A stretch of DNA of 64,000 nucleotides from Sphaerisporangium sp040685555. GTDB taxonomy: Bacteria > Actinomycetota > Actinomycetes > Streptosporangiales > Streptosporangiaceae. Each line of letters starts with the position of its first letter. The stretch's first letter is position 1. The stretch covers positions 1-64,000 of the forward strand of contig NZ_JBFBIK010000021.1 of NCBI RefSeq assembly GCF_040685555.1, in the 5' to 3' direction. A program made the translations under genes and the position numbers. Below are positions 1-8,298 of this stretch, piece after piece. A model generated the notes under the pieces. That model saw nothing but the letters and a program-made list of their open reading frames with translations, was not told the origin of the DNA and did not search any database.

Positions 1-252
1 TGCCCTACCGGCCGGGCGTGCTGACACTGCAGCGCTAACGGCGTGACACGGGTCCACCTCGGATGTTCCTGACGTTCACCGCCAAGGCGTACGCAAAGTC
101 GGGTGAGCGTTACCACAGCACGCGATCAGGACCGGGTGGAGTTCGAGCGGCGGGCTCGGTGCAAGGCCGAGCCCGCCCGGGTCACGCGAAGAACCCAGAT
201 CATCCTGCTGTCCGAGCGAGGGAGTTCGCATTGGGACGGGGCTGTTGGGAAA

Positions 253-417
253 CTCCTCCTTGATGTGCGGGAACGGGATTGCCGGTCCTGCGGTGAACAC
301 CATGATCGGGACATCGCCGCCGTGATCAACATCCTCCTTGAGGGACAACGCATCATGAGCACCACCGTGGCCGCCGGGCTGGCTGGACACGGCGAAACGA
401 CTGCCGAGGGCAGGTAA
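253..417 (+). pseudogene. TnpB C-terminal remnant (IS200/IS605 family)
   Basis: The reading frame ends in a segment with the pattern CRSCGEHHDRDIAAVINIL. This resembles the last zinc-finger half and RuvC-III Asp region (C-x2-C...HDRD.NAA.NIL) of IS200/IS605 TnpB nucleases. Nothing upstream in any frame looks like the rest of the roughly 400-residue protein, so this is a tail only. The usual N in NAA.NI is altered (AAVINIL), as expected for a decayed copy. The hairpin right end typical of these elements follows 80-130 bp downstream, supporting the call. Frame upstream of about 250 is not recognisable. Confidence 0.6.
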
Positions 418-485
418 GACCAGGTGAGGCAACTCCGACCCTGGCTCCACCCGAAACCTAAGACCCGCAAGCGGCGTAGCAGAAG

Positions 486-545
486 CAGTAAGAACCCCAC
501 GGCGACGTGGGGAGTCCCCGGCGTTTACGCCGGGGAGGATGTCAA
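486..545 (+). mobile_element. IS200/IS605-type right end with two hairpins (reRNA 3' end)
   Basis: Two perfect stem-loops stand in tandem: CCCCAC/GTGGGG at 495-500/507-512 and CCCCGGCGT/ACGCCGGGG at 516-524/527-535. They are followed by GGATGTCAA. This hairpin-plus-GATGTCAA ending is typical of right ends of actinobacterial TnpB elements, which also form the 3' scaffold of the TnpB guide RNA. Sequence directly after 545 would be the guide. The element ends exactly over the stop codon of the neighbouring minus-strand reductase gene (542-544). No left end is visible in the window. Confidence 0.6.
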
Positions 546-1432
546 TGCTTGAAGTAGTGGCCGGCGTCGAGGTCGGCGATGAGTCCCGGTTGCACGGGAT
601 TCCACCCGAGCAGTTGCCGGGTCGCCGAGCTCGACGCCGGGCCGTCGAGGCCGAAGAAGCGCGCCATCCACCCGAAGTGGTCGCTGGCCTGGTCGGCGGG
701 GATGGGGACCACCGGTAGGTGGAGGCCGCGACCGATCGCGTCGGCGATGACGCGGGTGGGCACGCCTTCCTCGGCGGTAGCGTGCAGTGCCGCGCCGGTC
801 GGCGCCTTGTCCACGGCGAGACGGACGAGGTTAGCGGCGTCGAGCCGATGCACTGCGGCCCACCGGCTGCTGCCGTCGCCGATGTAGCCGGAGAAACCCT
901 TCTCACGGGCGATGCCGACCAGGACGGCCACGAAGCCGTGATCGCCGGGACCGTGGACGGTGGGAGCGAACCGCACGGACGATGAGCGCACGCCGCGCGT
1001 GGCGAAGGACATGGCCGCCTCAACGCCGGCGGTCCGCGGGTGGAGGCCCGGATCAGGCATGTCCCGCTCGGTCGCGACCCGGCCGGACGCGAGGCCGAGC
1101 ACGCCCGAGGCGACCACGAACGGCCGGTCGGTGCCCGCCAGTTCCGCGCCGATCGCGTTGATCGCCGCCAGGTCAGTCTGCGCCGCCGCCTCCATCCGGG
1201 AGAAGTCGTGGTTGTACCCGAGGTGGACCACGCCGTCGGAGGCGCCTGCCCCGGCACGCAGGCTGTCGAGATCGGCCAAGTCGCCGCGCTGCACCTCGGC
1301 GCCGAGCCCGGCGACCGACGCGGCGGCGGTGTCGGAACGCGCGAGGCCGAGAACCTGATGCCCGGCATTGAGAAGCTCGGGGATGACGGCGGAGCCGATC
1401 CACCCGGTTGCGCCGGTGACGAAGATACGCAT
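542..1432 (-). CDS. NAD(P)-dependent epimerase/reductase, extended SDR family
   Basis: A 296-residue Rossmann protein. The N-terminus reads MRIFVTGATGWIGSAVIPEL, giving the TGxxGxxG dinucleotide-binding loop of atypical/extended SDRs (NmrA/SDR_e group). The region after beta-4 has DGVVHLGYNHDF. No substrate can be assigned; related proteins are annotated as NAD-dependent epimerases or quinone/aldehyde reductases. I chose the ATG at 1430-1432 because it starts directly at the first beta strand; longer upstream starts would run into the operator. It is divergent from the TetR gene and its promoter lies in the shared palindromic region, so it is probably the regulator's target. Its stop codon abuts the IS right end. 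Confidence 0.85.
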   Translation of the reverse strand: MRIFVTGATGWIGSAVIPELLNAGHQVLGLARSDTAAASVAGLGAEVQRGDLADLDSLRAGAGASDGVVHLGYNHDFSRMEAAAQTDLAAINAIGAELAGTDRPFVVASGVLGLASGRVATERDMPDPGLHPRTAGVEAAMSFATRGVRSSSVRFAPTVHGPGDHGFVAVLVGIAREKGFSGYIGDGSSRWAAVHRLDAANLVRLAVDKAPTGAALHATAEEGVPTRVIADAIGRGLHLPVVPIPADQASDHFGWMARFFGLDGPASSSATRQLLGWNPVQPGLIADLDAGHYFKH

Positions 1433-1471
1433 GAAGACCTCCACAGGACCGGCCGCTCGACAAGGCAACCG

Positions 1472-1525
1472 GTGATGTCACTTGATGACATCACCATAGC
1501 AGGTGATGTCATCAAGTGACATGAC
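1472..1525. promoter_or_regulatory. Large inverted repeat, likely operator of the divergent TetR/reductase pair
   Basis: Two 24-bp arms (1472-1495 and 1502-1525) are inverted copies with about two mismatches, separated by six bases. Each arm itself contains the near-palindrome TGATGACATCA next to GTGATGTCAC. The repeat sits between the divergent start codons at 1432 and 1538. This is the usual geometry of a TetR autoregulatory operator covering both promoters. A possible -10 element (TAGACT, 1524-1529) lies eight bases before the regulator ATG, so its mRNA may be leaderless. Confidence 0.75.
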
Positions 1526-1537
1526 TAGACTTCTGCC

Positions 1538-2104
1538 ATGGGGCGATGGGAGGCAGACGCGAGCGGCCGGCTCCGCGAGGCGGCGATGCAGCTCTACGTC
1601 GAGCGCGGCTTCGAGCAGACGACCGTTGCCGAGATCGCCAAGCGGGCCGGACTCACGGCGAGGACGTTCTTTCGCTACTTCGCGGACAAACGCGAGGTGC
1701 TGTTCGCAGGCTCGGCCGACCTGCAAGAACACCTCATGCGTGCGCTCGAGGCAGCCCCGAACTCCGCCTCACCCATGCAGGTCGTCTCGGCCGTCCTCGA
1801 CGCCGCCGCCACGGCGCTGGGGCAGCACCGCGAGCACTCCCGACAGCGCCACTCAGTCATCAACACCAACGCGGAACTGCGGGAACGCGAACTGATCAAG
1901 TTGGCGTCACTATCCGCCGCCCTCGCCGAGGGCCTACGCCGACGCGGCGTCCCCGAGCCGGACGCGAGTCTGACGGCCGAGACAGGAATCGTCGTGCTCC
2001 GCATCGCGTTCGAACGCTGGGTCAGCGAGCCGCATGGCGCAGACCTGTCGCAGACCATGCGCACCACGCTTGACCGCCTAAAGACCGTCACCACCGCTCG
2101 CTGA
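1538..2104 (+). CDS. TetR/AcrR-family transcriptional regulator
   Basis: A 188-residue protein with an N-terminal TetR helix-turn-helix at about residues 10-55, including TTVAEIAKRAGLTARTFFRY. The helical C-terminal half is the ligand/dimer domain. It probably represses itself and the divergent reductase gene through the inverted repeat between them. The ligand cannot be predicted. The start at 1538 immediately follows the operator and leaves the family-typical short N-terminal arm. Confidence 0.9.
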   Translation: MGRWEADASGRLREAAMQLYVERGFEQTTVAEIAKRAGLTARTFFRYFADKREVLFAGSADLQEHLMRALEAAPNSASPMQVVSAVLDAAATALGQHREHSRQRHSVINTNAELRERELIKLASLSAALAEGLRRRGVPEPDASLTAETGIVVLRIAFERWVSEPHGADLSQTMRTTLDRLKTVTTAR

Positions 2105-2341
2105 TCCCGCACGGCACGGCAGGCGTGCCATCAACGGCGCGAACTCGGACGCACTCTCGGGGACTCCCCAAAGTGGCCGGCTGATGACAACGTCGCCTGC
2201 CCGCTGCACACGCATCACGAGTCCGAGGTCCGTCGATAGAGGGTTCCCGTCGTGCGTGTAGCGCAGGTCCAGTCCGTTTGCCGACGTGTGATCCCAGATC
2301 CACTGCTCCATTTTGGACGGCACGCGTCCGGTCCCGCACAC
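2078..2341 (-). CDS. Hypothetical small protein
   Basis: An 87-residue frame starts with GTG at 2341, preceded by a strong GAGGAGG ribosome-binding site seven bases upstream. The middle (MEQWIWDHTSANGLDLRYTH) has amino-acid composition typical of a folded protein rather than an antisense frame. It overlaps the 3' end of the tetR gene tail to tail by 27 bp. I recognise no domain. It may be the last piece of the disrupted coding stretch upstream (2448-2773). Confidence 0.35.
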   Translation of the reverse strand: MCGTGRVPSKMEQWIWDHTSANGLDLRYTHDGNPLSTDLGLVMRVQRAGDVVISRPLWGVPESASEFAPLMARLPCRAGSASGGDGL

Positions 2342-2447
2342 AGCGGAACCTCCTCAGTCAAGGGCTGCCGTACCAGCAGTCGACGATGTCCTCCTGCGGC
2401 AGTGACAGAGCCATCGCCACTGGCCCGCCGTGGCCATGCTCCTCGGG

Positions 2448-2773
2448 TCACGGTTCGAAATCGGGAGCCTCGAACGGTGCGGCGGTGGCGACGCGGCTGA
2501 ACGCGCCGTCGGCCTCCACGCCGATCGGCCCGATCTCCTCCTCCAGGATCAGCGTCCCTCCGGGTGTCCAGCAGGGACGGCCCTCGGCCTGGTAGGCCGC
2601 AGCGCCCCCGGGCGGCAGGCGATCCTGTTCGTACCCTGCACCGACCGGGCCGCGATCGGAAAGCGCAACGTGTGGCCGAGGCGCGGTGGAGTTGCACCAT
2701 CGGGGCGTTGGCGTGACCAGGAGCCTGCCTGAAATTTACAGCGGTGTCCGTCACGGACCAGCGGTTCGAGCAA
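2448..2773 (-). pseudogene. Frame-disrupted coding remnant, function unknown
   Basis: A TTG at 2773 with a GGGAG site begins one frame (MLEPLVRDGHRCKFQAGSW). Protein-like sequence then appears to move between frames and ends in a third frame with the protein-like stretch WTPGGTLILEEEIGPIGVEA and the stop at 2448-2450. No single frame covers the stretch sensibly, which suggests one or two frameshifts in an old gene. No family is recognised. Confidence 0.25.
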
Positions 2774-2846
2774 GTCGTCTCCCTTTCTGTTGACGCACTC
2801 CCGCCTCCTCTCTAGCGTGAGGCCTCCGTGGGTGAGCGGGATTTAT

Positions 2847-2862
2847 TTGTTAGCGCTAACAA
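2847..2862. promoter_or_regulatory. LacI-type palindromic operator upstream of glycanase
   Basis: TTGTTAGCGCTAACAA is a perfect 16-bp palindrome with the central CG step typical of LacI/GalR-family operators. It lies 40 bp before the start of the secreted glycoside hydrolase, where actinomycete sugar repressors (CebR-like) usually bind. No LacI regulator is encoded in the window, so the protein would act in trans. Confidence 0.6.
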
Positions 2863-2901
2863 TGCGCACAAGTCAAAGTTTGACCCAGCAATTTAGATCT
2901 A

Positions 2902-4440
2902 GTGATGGGACATTTCATGGCACTGAGCATGGCGTCCGATGGTTACTCATCAGGACCATCGCGGAGCATCCGGTCGTTGCGCCAGTTGCTGATCGCCCTT
3001 GTGCTGACCGCGCTCACCGCAGTGGCAGCCCTCGTCCCCGCGTCGTCGGCCAATGCCGCCACCAGCCAATTCCGAGGCATGAACTGGGCCGTGCTGGGTG
3101 ACAATTTCAGCACCGGCCCGCTCGTCGTGCAGGGCCTGAGCCAGTCCGACAGCAACGCGACGGTACGGGCCAAGGCCAACGCCCTCTACGACGACATGGC
3201 CTCCACCATGGGGGTCAACACCGTCCGGTTGCCCATCAACACCCACACTGTGGCCAACACGACCTGGTGGAATTCCTACCGCGGCGCCATCGACGCCGCC
3301 ACCGAACGTGGATTCAAGGTCATCCTGGCCTATTGGGAGGACGGTGCCGCCTCCGGCGGCAAGATCACGAACCTCGCCGCATGGAACGCGATGTGGTCCA
3401 GCGTGATCAACACCTACGGCTCGAACAGCAACGTCTACTTCGAGCCGATGAACGAGCCGCACGGCTACTCATCGGCGGACTGGCGCAACGTCGCAGCCAA
3501 CTGGCTCAGCTCGCACACCTCGGCGGTTCCCGGCCGGGTGCTCATCGGCGGCACCGGCTTCAGCCAGGACCTGCGGGACATCTGCAACGACAGCCGCTTC
3601 AACTCGACGCTGCTGTCCTTCCACTACTACGCCTTCTTCTACAGCGCGATGACCTACGACGCCTTCCGAAGCCACATTCAGACGCGTCTGGGCAACTGCG
3701 CCTCCCGCGCGGTCGCGACCGAGTTCGGGGCACCGATGTCCGATGGCCTCAACTACGGCGACGCGAACAGCACCGACAACTTCGTGCGTTACCTCCGCGC
3801 TGTGGCCCAGGTGATGCGTGACAACCAGATGGGCGGCACCTACTGGCCCGCCCTCGGCGGCAAGATAACCGCAGGCCTCGGCTACGACCACTACTCGATG
3901 TACGCCCTGGGTGGCAGCGGCACCGACCTCAACCTGACCATCCGCAACACCTCCGGCGCCGACCGCGTCCGCTACGCCTGGGGCGACACCACCGGCGGCT
4001 CCACCCCCACGCCAGAGCCGGAAACGTTCTACAGGATCGACGTGCGCCACAGCGGCAAGGCCATGGACGTCCAACAAGCGAGCACCAACAACAGCGCGCG
4101 CGTCGACCAGTACACGTACAGCGGCAACGCGTGGCAGCAGTGGAAGTTCCAGGACGCCGGCAGCGGCTACTGGCGCATCATCAGCCGCCACAGCGGAAAG
4201 TGCCTCGACGTGACAAGCGCCTCAACCGCCGACGGCGCCGAACTCATCCAGTACACCTGCGGCACCGGCACCAACCAGCAGTTCCAGATGGTCGCCAACG
4301 GCGGCTACTTTCAGCTCCGGGCACGACACAGCGGCAAATGCGTGGACGTACCGTCCGCATCGACCGCGGATGGTGTGATCCTCAAGCAGTATCCGTGCAA
4401 CACCGGCACCAACCAGCAGTGGTCGCGCACGGCCGTCTAA
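2902..4440 (+). CDS. Secreted GH5-type endoglycanase with C-terminal ricin-B lectin domain
   Basis: A 512-residue exported glycan hydrolase. Residues about 22-53 are a Sec signal peptide ending ASSANAA. The GH5-like catalytic domain covers about 55-360. The predicted acid/base Glu185 lies in YFEPMNEPHGY and the nucleophile Glu274 in VATEFGAP. A short Thr/Pro-rich linker (GGSTPTPEPE) leads to a CBM13/ricin-B domain with three repeats marked RHSGKAMDV, RHSGKCLDV and RHSGKCVDV. Substrate is probably a beta-linked glucan or mannan; this cannot be settled by eye. GTG 2902 or the adjacent ATG 2905 may start it. The palindrome at 2847-2862 suggests sugar-repressor control. Confidence 0.9.
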   Translation: MMGHFMALSMASDGYSSGPSRSIRSLRQLLIALVLTALTAVAALVPASSANAATSQFRGMNWAVLGDNFSTGPLVVQGLSQSDSNATVRAKANALYDDMASTMGVNTVRLPINTHTVANTTWWNSYRGAIDAATERGFKVILAYWEDGAASGGKITNLAAWNAMWSSVINTYGSNSNVYFEPMNEPHGYSSADWRNVAANWLSSHTSAVPGRVLIGGTGFSQDLRDICNDSRFNSTLLSFHYYAFFYSAMTYDAFRSHIQTRLGNCASRAVATEFGAPMSDGLNYGDANSTDNFVRYLRAVAQVMRDNQMGGTYWPALGGKITAGLGYDHYSMYALGGSGTDLNLTIRNTSGADRVRYAWGDTTGGSTPTPEPETFYRIDVRHSGKAMDVQQASTNNSARVDQYTYSGNAWQQWKFQDAGSGYWRIISRHSGKCLDVTSASTADGAELIQYTCGTGTNQQFQMVANGGYFQLRARHSGKCVDVPSASTADGVILKQYPCNTGTNQQWSRTAV

Positions 4441-4462
4441 CGGTCGTCTCGACGTAACCGCG

Positions 4463-5698
4463 CTACATCCCTCCCCGGTGCCGATCTCGTGCTGTGCGCT
4501 CGGTGCCGGGGATTCGGATTGCGGCCTCGTGCGGTCGGCCCGAGGCGCGGTGTCGGTCCTGCCACCGGTCCGTCTCCCCGGGCCGCCGTCCCAAATCGGA
4601 CGTGCGATTCTCACCACCGCGTGGCGGAGGCAGTCCACGAGATCGGGGCTGCGGGCCGGAAAGGGGGCCTAAAGATCCGGCCTCTGTGTCTGACCGCGCC
4701 ATGCCAGAGCCTGCGTTGTTGTTGTACTCATAGCGCTCCACGGTCCCGGCACCCGCGCCCCATCCCTCGTGCTCGTGCGCGACTCCGCCGATCGGCTCAG
4801 TACGAATGGGTGCCGATGATGGCACCGTCCTCATCCACTCCGCGATCGTGCTCACTACGGCGTCGTAGGCCCCGGGCGAGTGCGAAACTTCGTGGAAGAT
4901 CGCCAGTAGCTCGTCGGGAGTGCGTGCGATGCGGTGGTCGCTGTCTCGGACTCCTGCGGAGTAGTCACGCGCGAGATCGCCTACGACGTCGTTTCGGCCG
5001 GCCTGCAGAATCAGCCAGTCGTGGAACGGAGCTGCCTCGACCACAAGAGTCGGCCGGATCCAGCGACCTGTGATGAGCTTGCCCGCTGCTGCCTGCGCAA
5101 GCGCGGTCTGTAGGTCTGCGTACCCGACGGGGCGGTAGTGGTCCGCATGCGGTTGGGTCTGCCGAGGGCCGACCATCCGGCGCACGTAGTCGTGCTCGCG
5201 CTCCGACACACCGATCAGAAGGTTCGGGCCGTCACCATCCGGGTCGGCGATCCGGAGTCCCAGCGCTGCTGCGGCCCAGATCAGTCGGCCGTTGGACACG
5301 TAGGAGCAATGCGGGCTAAGGAACCCCTCCGCGGTGTGCTTCAAGGAGTAGCTGTTCACCTCCGGCGTCGTGGCGTCCGAGATAGGTGTGAACATCCGGA
5401 GCATGTCCGTAATGAGAGCGAGCTCGATGAAGTCGATTTCGCCGTTGAAGTGCCACGGCGCTTCCGAGAAGAAGCCGTTCTCGCCGAGGACGGGATCGCC
5501 GCCGCGTGAACCGATCAGTTCGTGATCGTTGAGGGCGGCGATCAGCCGCCGTGCGCTGACTCGTTCACCGAGGAGCCCCTGAGCCAGAGGGGAACCCATC
5601 TGCCGCAGCGCAGCGTTGTATGTCGTGCCCGTGAAGTCTGCCCACGCGCGCGCATCCTTCTGGAGCCCACGATTCTGAGCGTGGTTGTTGGAGGTCAT
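4463..5698 (-). CDS. Hypothetical protein
   Basis: A 411-residue predicted cytoplasmic protein with no recognised family. Residues 1-320 have balanced composition and look like a genuine folded protein (for example NGEIDFIELALITDMLRMF). The last 90 residues are Arg/Gly/Pro-rich and read like translated GC-rich DNA, so the true 3' end may have been lost or shifted in frame near residue 325. It lies tail to tail with the glycanase and has no obvious partner gene. The ATG at 5698 has only a weak ribosome-binding site. Confidence 0.55.
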   Translation of the reverse strand: MTSNNHAQNRGLQKDARAWADFTGTTYNAALRQMGSPLAQGLLGERVSARRLIAALNDHELIGSRGGDPVLGENGFFSEAPWHFNGEIDFIELALITDMLRMFTPISDATTPEVNSYSLKHTAEGFLSPHCSYVSNGRLIWAAAALGLRIADPDGDGPNLLIGVSEREHDYVRRMVGPRQTQPHADHYRPVGYADLQTALAQAAAGKLITGRWIRPTLVVEAAPFHDWLILQAGRNDVVGDLARDYSAGVRDSDHRIARTPDELLAIFHEVSHSPGAYDAVVSTIAEWMRTVPSSAPIRTEPIGGVAHEHEGWGAGAGTVERYEYNNNAGSGMARSDTEAGSLGPLSGPQPRSRGLPPPRGGENRTSDLGRRPGETDRWQDRHRASGRPHEAAIRIPGTERTARDRHRGGM

Positions 5699-5962
5699 CT
5701 CAATCTCTGTTCCGGACTATGCACCCACGCCTGCCAGCCCTGACATGAGAGAGATCTCGATCCATCAGGTGGTGCTTCTCTGGATCGGCCACCGTTGTCC
5801 TAGACGTCTTCGCCGCGTGGAGACTCAGACTCGGAGAGAGGCAGTCCAGGCTGCCCGTGTAGAGCGTAGCTGAGAGCGCTTCTGCACGTCCACAGCGCGG
5901 ACTATTGATCAGGGCGCGGCACGCGTGCCAAGGGGTCGGAGTCCTGATTCGCCCATTAGTCG

Positions 5963-6334
5963 CTACAGCGTCGGCCCGACCCGTTCCGGTCCGGTGCGGC
6001 GGGCGGGCTCTTGTGTCCGCTGTTCTGCGTCGGCGACGTTCCGTGCTCGGTCAAACGCGGTGCGAGCTCTGGCGGCGTCGATCTTCTGTGCGTCGTTCTC
6101 GGCGGGCGCGCGGAGCGGTGTCGAACCAGTGATGCCGTAGCGGTCGTGGTACGCGGCGACGCAGGTGCCGCCGCCAGGCCGCCGCGGCCCTATCGTCCTT
6201 CGGCAGGGCGCCGAGCCCTGCGTCCCAGCCTTGCCCGTCGCCGAGCGCCGCGTCGAGTAGTTGGCTTGAGCTGGAGAGGCCAGCCGGTCAGCCCAGGCCT
6301 CAGGCCGAGAGCGGGCCTGGTCGCGTCGCCGCAT
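5963..6334 (-). pseudogene. Decayed remnant resembling a MobF/TrwC relaxase C-terminus
   Basis: The frame contains CVAAYHDRYGITGSTPL followed by AENDAQKIDAARARTAFDRA. In my memory this matches the extreme C-terminal segment of actinobacterial conjugative relaxases, where AAYRDRYG...PLG precedes an Arg/Ala-rich helix. No relaxase or helicase domain is present. It sits between an unrecognised gene and a transposase remnant, close to the 3' end of tRNA-Pro. This suggests debris of an integrated conjugative element. Confidence 0.4.
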
Positions 6335-6439
6335 GATCAGTTGGAGTAATCGTCATGCACACTGTGCCATTCACATCCTGATCACACTGGTCAGGGTGGA
6401 CGCAGGAGGCGGGCGGGCCGGACAAGTTGGGGGGGTGAG

Positions 6440-6811
6440 GTGGAGCTCCCGGTAAGACAGCAGTCGACCAAAGATCCGATGCCCCAACCGGGAGCCTCGT
6501 TGCTCTCTTGCCCTGCCGCGATTCCCCTGTCGAACCGCCCTCTTGCCCGTTTGGCCGAGCTCATCCGCGTCCGCCGCGCTGAGCGCCGCAGTCGGTGGCG
6601 GCGCCTGAAGCCCGGGCAGCAGGCGCTGCTGGTACTGGCTCACCTGCGTAACGGGGACACCTACACTCGCCTGGCCACCCCGGAGCGGCCACCAGACAAC
6701 GGCGTAGATCGTACCTTCCACGATGACGTCGGCCATGAGGATCCACCCCGTGGAGGCAGGGGCGGCCGGGCTGCGAGTCGGGCAGCGCCGACACGAGTGG
6801 GCGGTGGGTAG
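6440..6811 (+). pseudogene. Truncated transposase (IS5-like N-terminal helix-turn-helix part)
   Basis: The segment GQQALLVLAHLRNGDTYTRL is the helix-turn-helix region found at the N-terminus of many actinomycete IS5-type DDE transposases, after a short SNRPLARLAELI stretch. After about residue 80 the frame turns into low-complexity sequence. No DDE catalytic residues and no terminal repeats are visible. It is a 5' fragment, not an active insertion sequence. Confidence 0.5.
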
Positions 6812-6955
6812 GACCGCGGAGCTAATGGACCCGCATTGGACACCTGGGGCCGAGGTTCAATCGGGTGCCGGAGCGGGTGATTTTTAGGGCTGCCTGGGGT
6901 TGCTAACGGTTACGTGATCGGGTTCAAACCACTAACGCCACGCTAACGAACGATC

Positions 6956-6991
6956 AAGGGCCTGATCGCTGTCTCCAGCGATCAGGCCCTT
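6956..6991 (-). terminator. Hairpin terminator downstream of tRNA-Pro
   Basis: A perfect 15-bp stem (6956-6970 with 6977-6991, core AAGGGCCTGATCGCT) with a six-base loop lies 18 bp past the 3' end of the tRNA on the minus strand. It has a short T-containing tail on that strand. Confidence 0.75.
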
Positions 6992-7008
6992 GACCTGCAA
7001 TTTCCGAG

Positions 7009-7082
7009 TCGGGGTGGCGGGATTTGAACCCACGGCCTCTTCGTCCCGAACGAAGCGCGCTGCCAAGCTGCGCTACACCCCG
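7009..7082 (-). tRNA. tRNA-Pro (anticodon CGG)
   Basis: A 74-nt cloverleaf on the minus strand. The acceptor stem is CGGGGTG/CACCCCG, the anticodon stem-loop CTTCG-TTCGGGA-CGAAG gives anticodon CGG, and the T-arm carries GGGTTCAAATCCC. Discriminator base is A; no CCA is encoded. The 3' end faces the decayed mobile-element region at 5.9-6.8 kb, the side where integrative elements usually insert. Confidence 0.92.
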
Positions 7083-7203
7083 GTGCACAGGCGCTTTGCT
7101 TGTGCTCGCACGAGTCTAGCGGACTTTGGTGGTGCTCGCGTCATCCGGGAGGGGCGAAAGAGCGTGCTGCGTCAGGCGATGTGAGATCGCGTGGAGTCGT
7201 ACG

Positions 7204-8109
7204 TCAGGGGCGTGTGGGGCGGCGGGGGACTAGGGTGAGCAAGGTCGCCTCGGGCGGGCAGGCGAAGCGCGCCGGGGCGTAGGGGGAGGTGCCGAGGCCG
7301 GCGGAGACGTGGAGCCAGGCGGACTCGTGGCGATGCAGGCCCTTCACCCGGGCGCGGTCGATGCCGCAGTTGGTCACCAAGGCCCCGTAGAACGGGATGC
7401 ACAGCTGGCCGCCGTGGGTGTGACCCGCGAGGAGCAACTGGTAGCCGTCGTCGGCGAAGCGCGACATGTTGCTGGGCTCGGGGGAGTGCATGACGCCCAG
7501 CCGCAGGTCGGCGTCGGTGGGAGCGGGGCCGGCGATCTGGTCGTACCGGTCGCGGTTGATGTGGGAGTCGTGGATGCCGCCCACGAACACGTCAAGATCG
7601 CCCACCTTGACCCGCGCGGTGGTGTTGTTCATGTCGAGCCAGCCCGCGGCGGTCATACCGGCGCCCAGCTCGTCCCACGGGAGGTTGGGAATGTGCTGGC
7701 GCCTGTCGTTCTTGGACGAGCGCCAGAGGTAGCGGGCGGGGTTCTTGGGCTTGGGCGCGTAAAGGTCATTCGACCCGTACACGAACAGGCCGGGCCGGGA
7801 CAGCAAAGGCTCGACCGCGTGCAGGTAAGAGCTCACAGCGTCCGGATGGGCCAGGGTGTCACCCGTGTTGACCACGAGGTCGGGATCGAGCGCCTCCAGC
7901 GAGCGGACCCAGTTGATCAGGCGGGTGCGTCCGGGCGTGAGGTGCAGGTCGGAGATCTGCAGGATGCGCACCGGCCGCTGCCCCGGGTCGAGGACCGGCA
8001 CGTCGAAGCGCCTGAGCCGGAACCAGTTGCGCTCGATGACCGAGGCGTAGCCGATCCCGGCAACGCCGAGGCCCAGCAAGGACAGGGGTATCGCGGCAGC
8101 TTTCCTCAC
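7204..8109 (-). CDS. Metallophosphoesterase (calcineurin-like, YkuE type)
   Basis: A 301-residue protein with an N-terminal membrane anchor (residues 5-25) and a calcineurin-like phosphoesterase domain. Metal-binding motifs are ISDLHLTPG (DxH), VNTGDTL (GD), YGSNDLY in the GNHD position (N-D retained) and LAGHTHGGQLCIPF (GHTH). It probably hydrolyses a phosphomonoester or phosphodiester at the membrane; the substrate is unknown. It is the last gene before tRNA-Pro on the minus strand and is divergent from the GatB/YqeY gene. Confidence 0.88.
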   Translation of the reverse strand: MRKAAAIPLSLLGLGVAGIGYASVIERNWFRLRRFDVPVLDPGQRPVRILQISDLHLTPGRTRLINWVRSLEALDPDLVVNTGDTLAHPDAVSSYLHAVEPLLSRPGLFVYGSNDLYAPKPKNPARYLWRSSKNDRRQHIPNLPWDELGAGMTAAGWLDMNNTTARVKVGDLDVFVGGIHDSHINRDRYDQIAGPAPTDADLRLGVMHSPEPSNMSRFADDGYQLLLAGHTHGGQLCIPFYGALVTNCGIDRARVKGLHRHESAWLHVSAGLGTSPYAPARFACPPEATLLTLVPRRPTRP

Positions 8110-8298
8110 CCCTTCATGATGCCTGAGGGCACGGCATGCTGCCTCCCAACGAGGAGAAAGGGGTTCGCGCCTTGGAACGCGGTGGAAGCCCTCTGTGACG
8201 TTCTGAGGTCCTTGAAGGGACGCGGATCTTGAGGGGCGGAAGCCGGCTCAGGGGAAATGACGGCGATCGGGCTGCGGCGACACGGCAAGATGGTGACC

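Noticed and set aside
6920..6931. GGGTTCAAACC as an att-site copy of the tRNA T-arm
   Set aside because: It is in the opposite orientation to the tRNA and the match does not extend into the acceptor stem, so it cannot be a direct-repeat attachment site.
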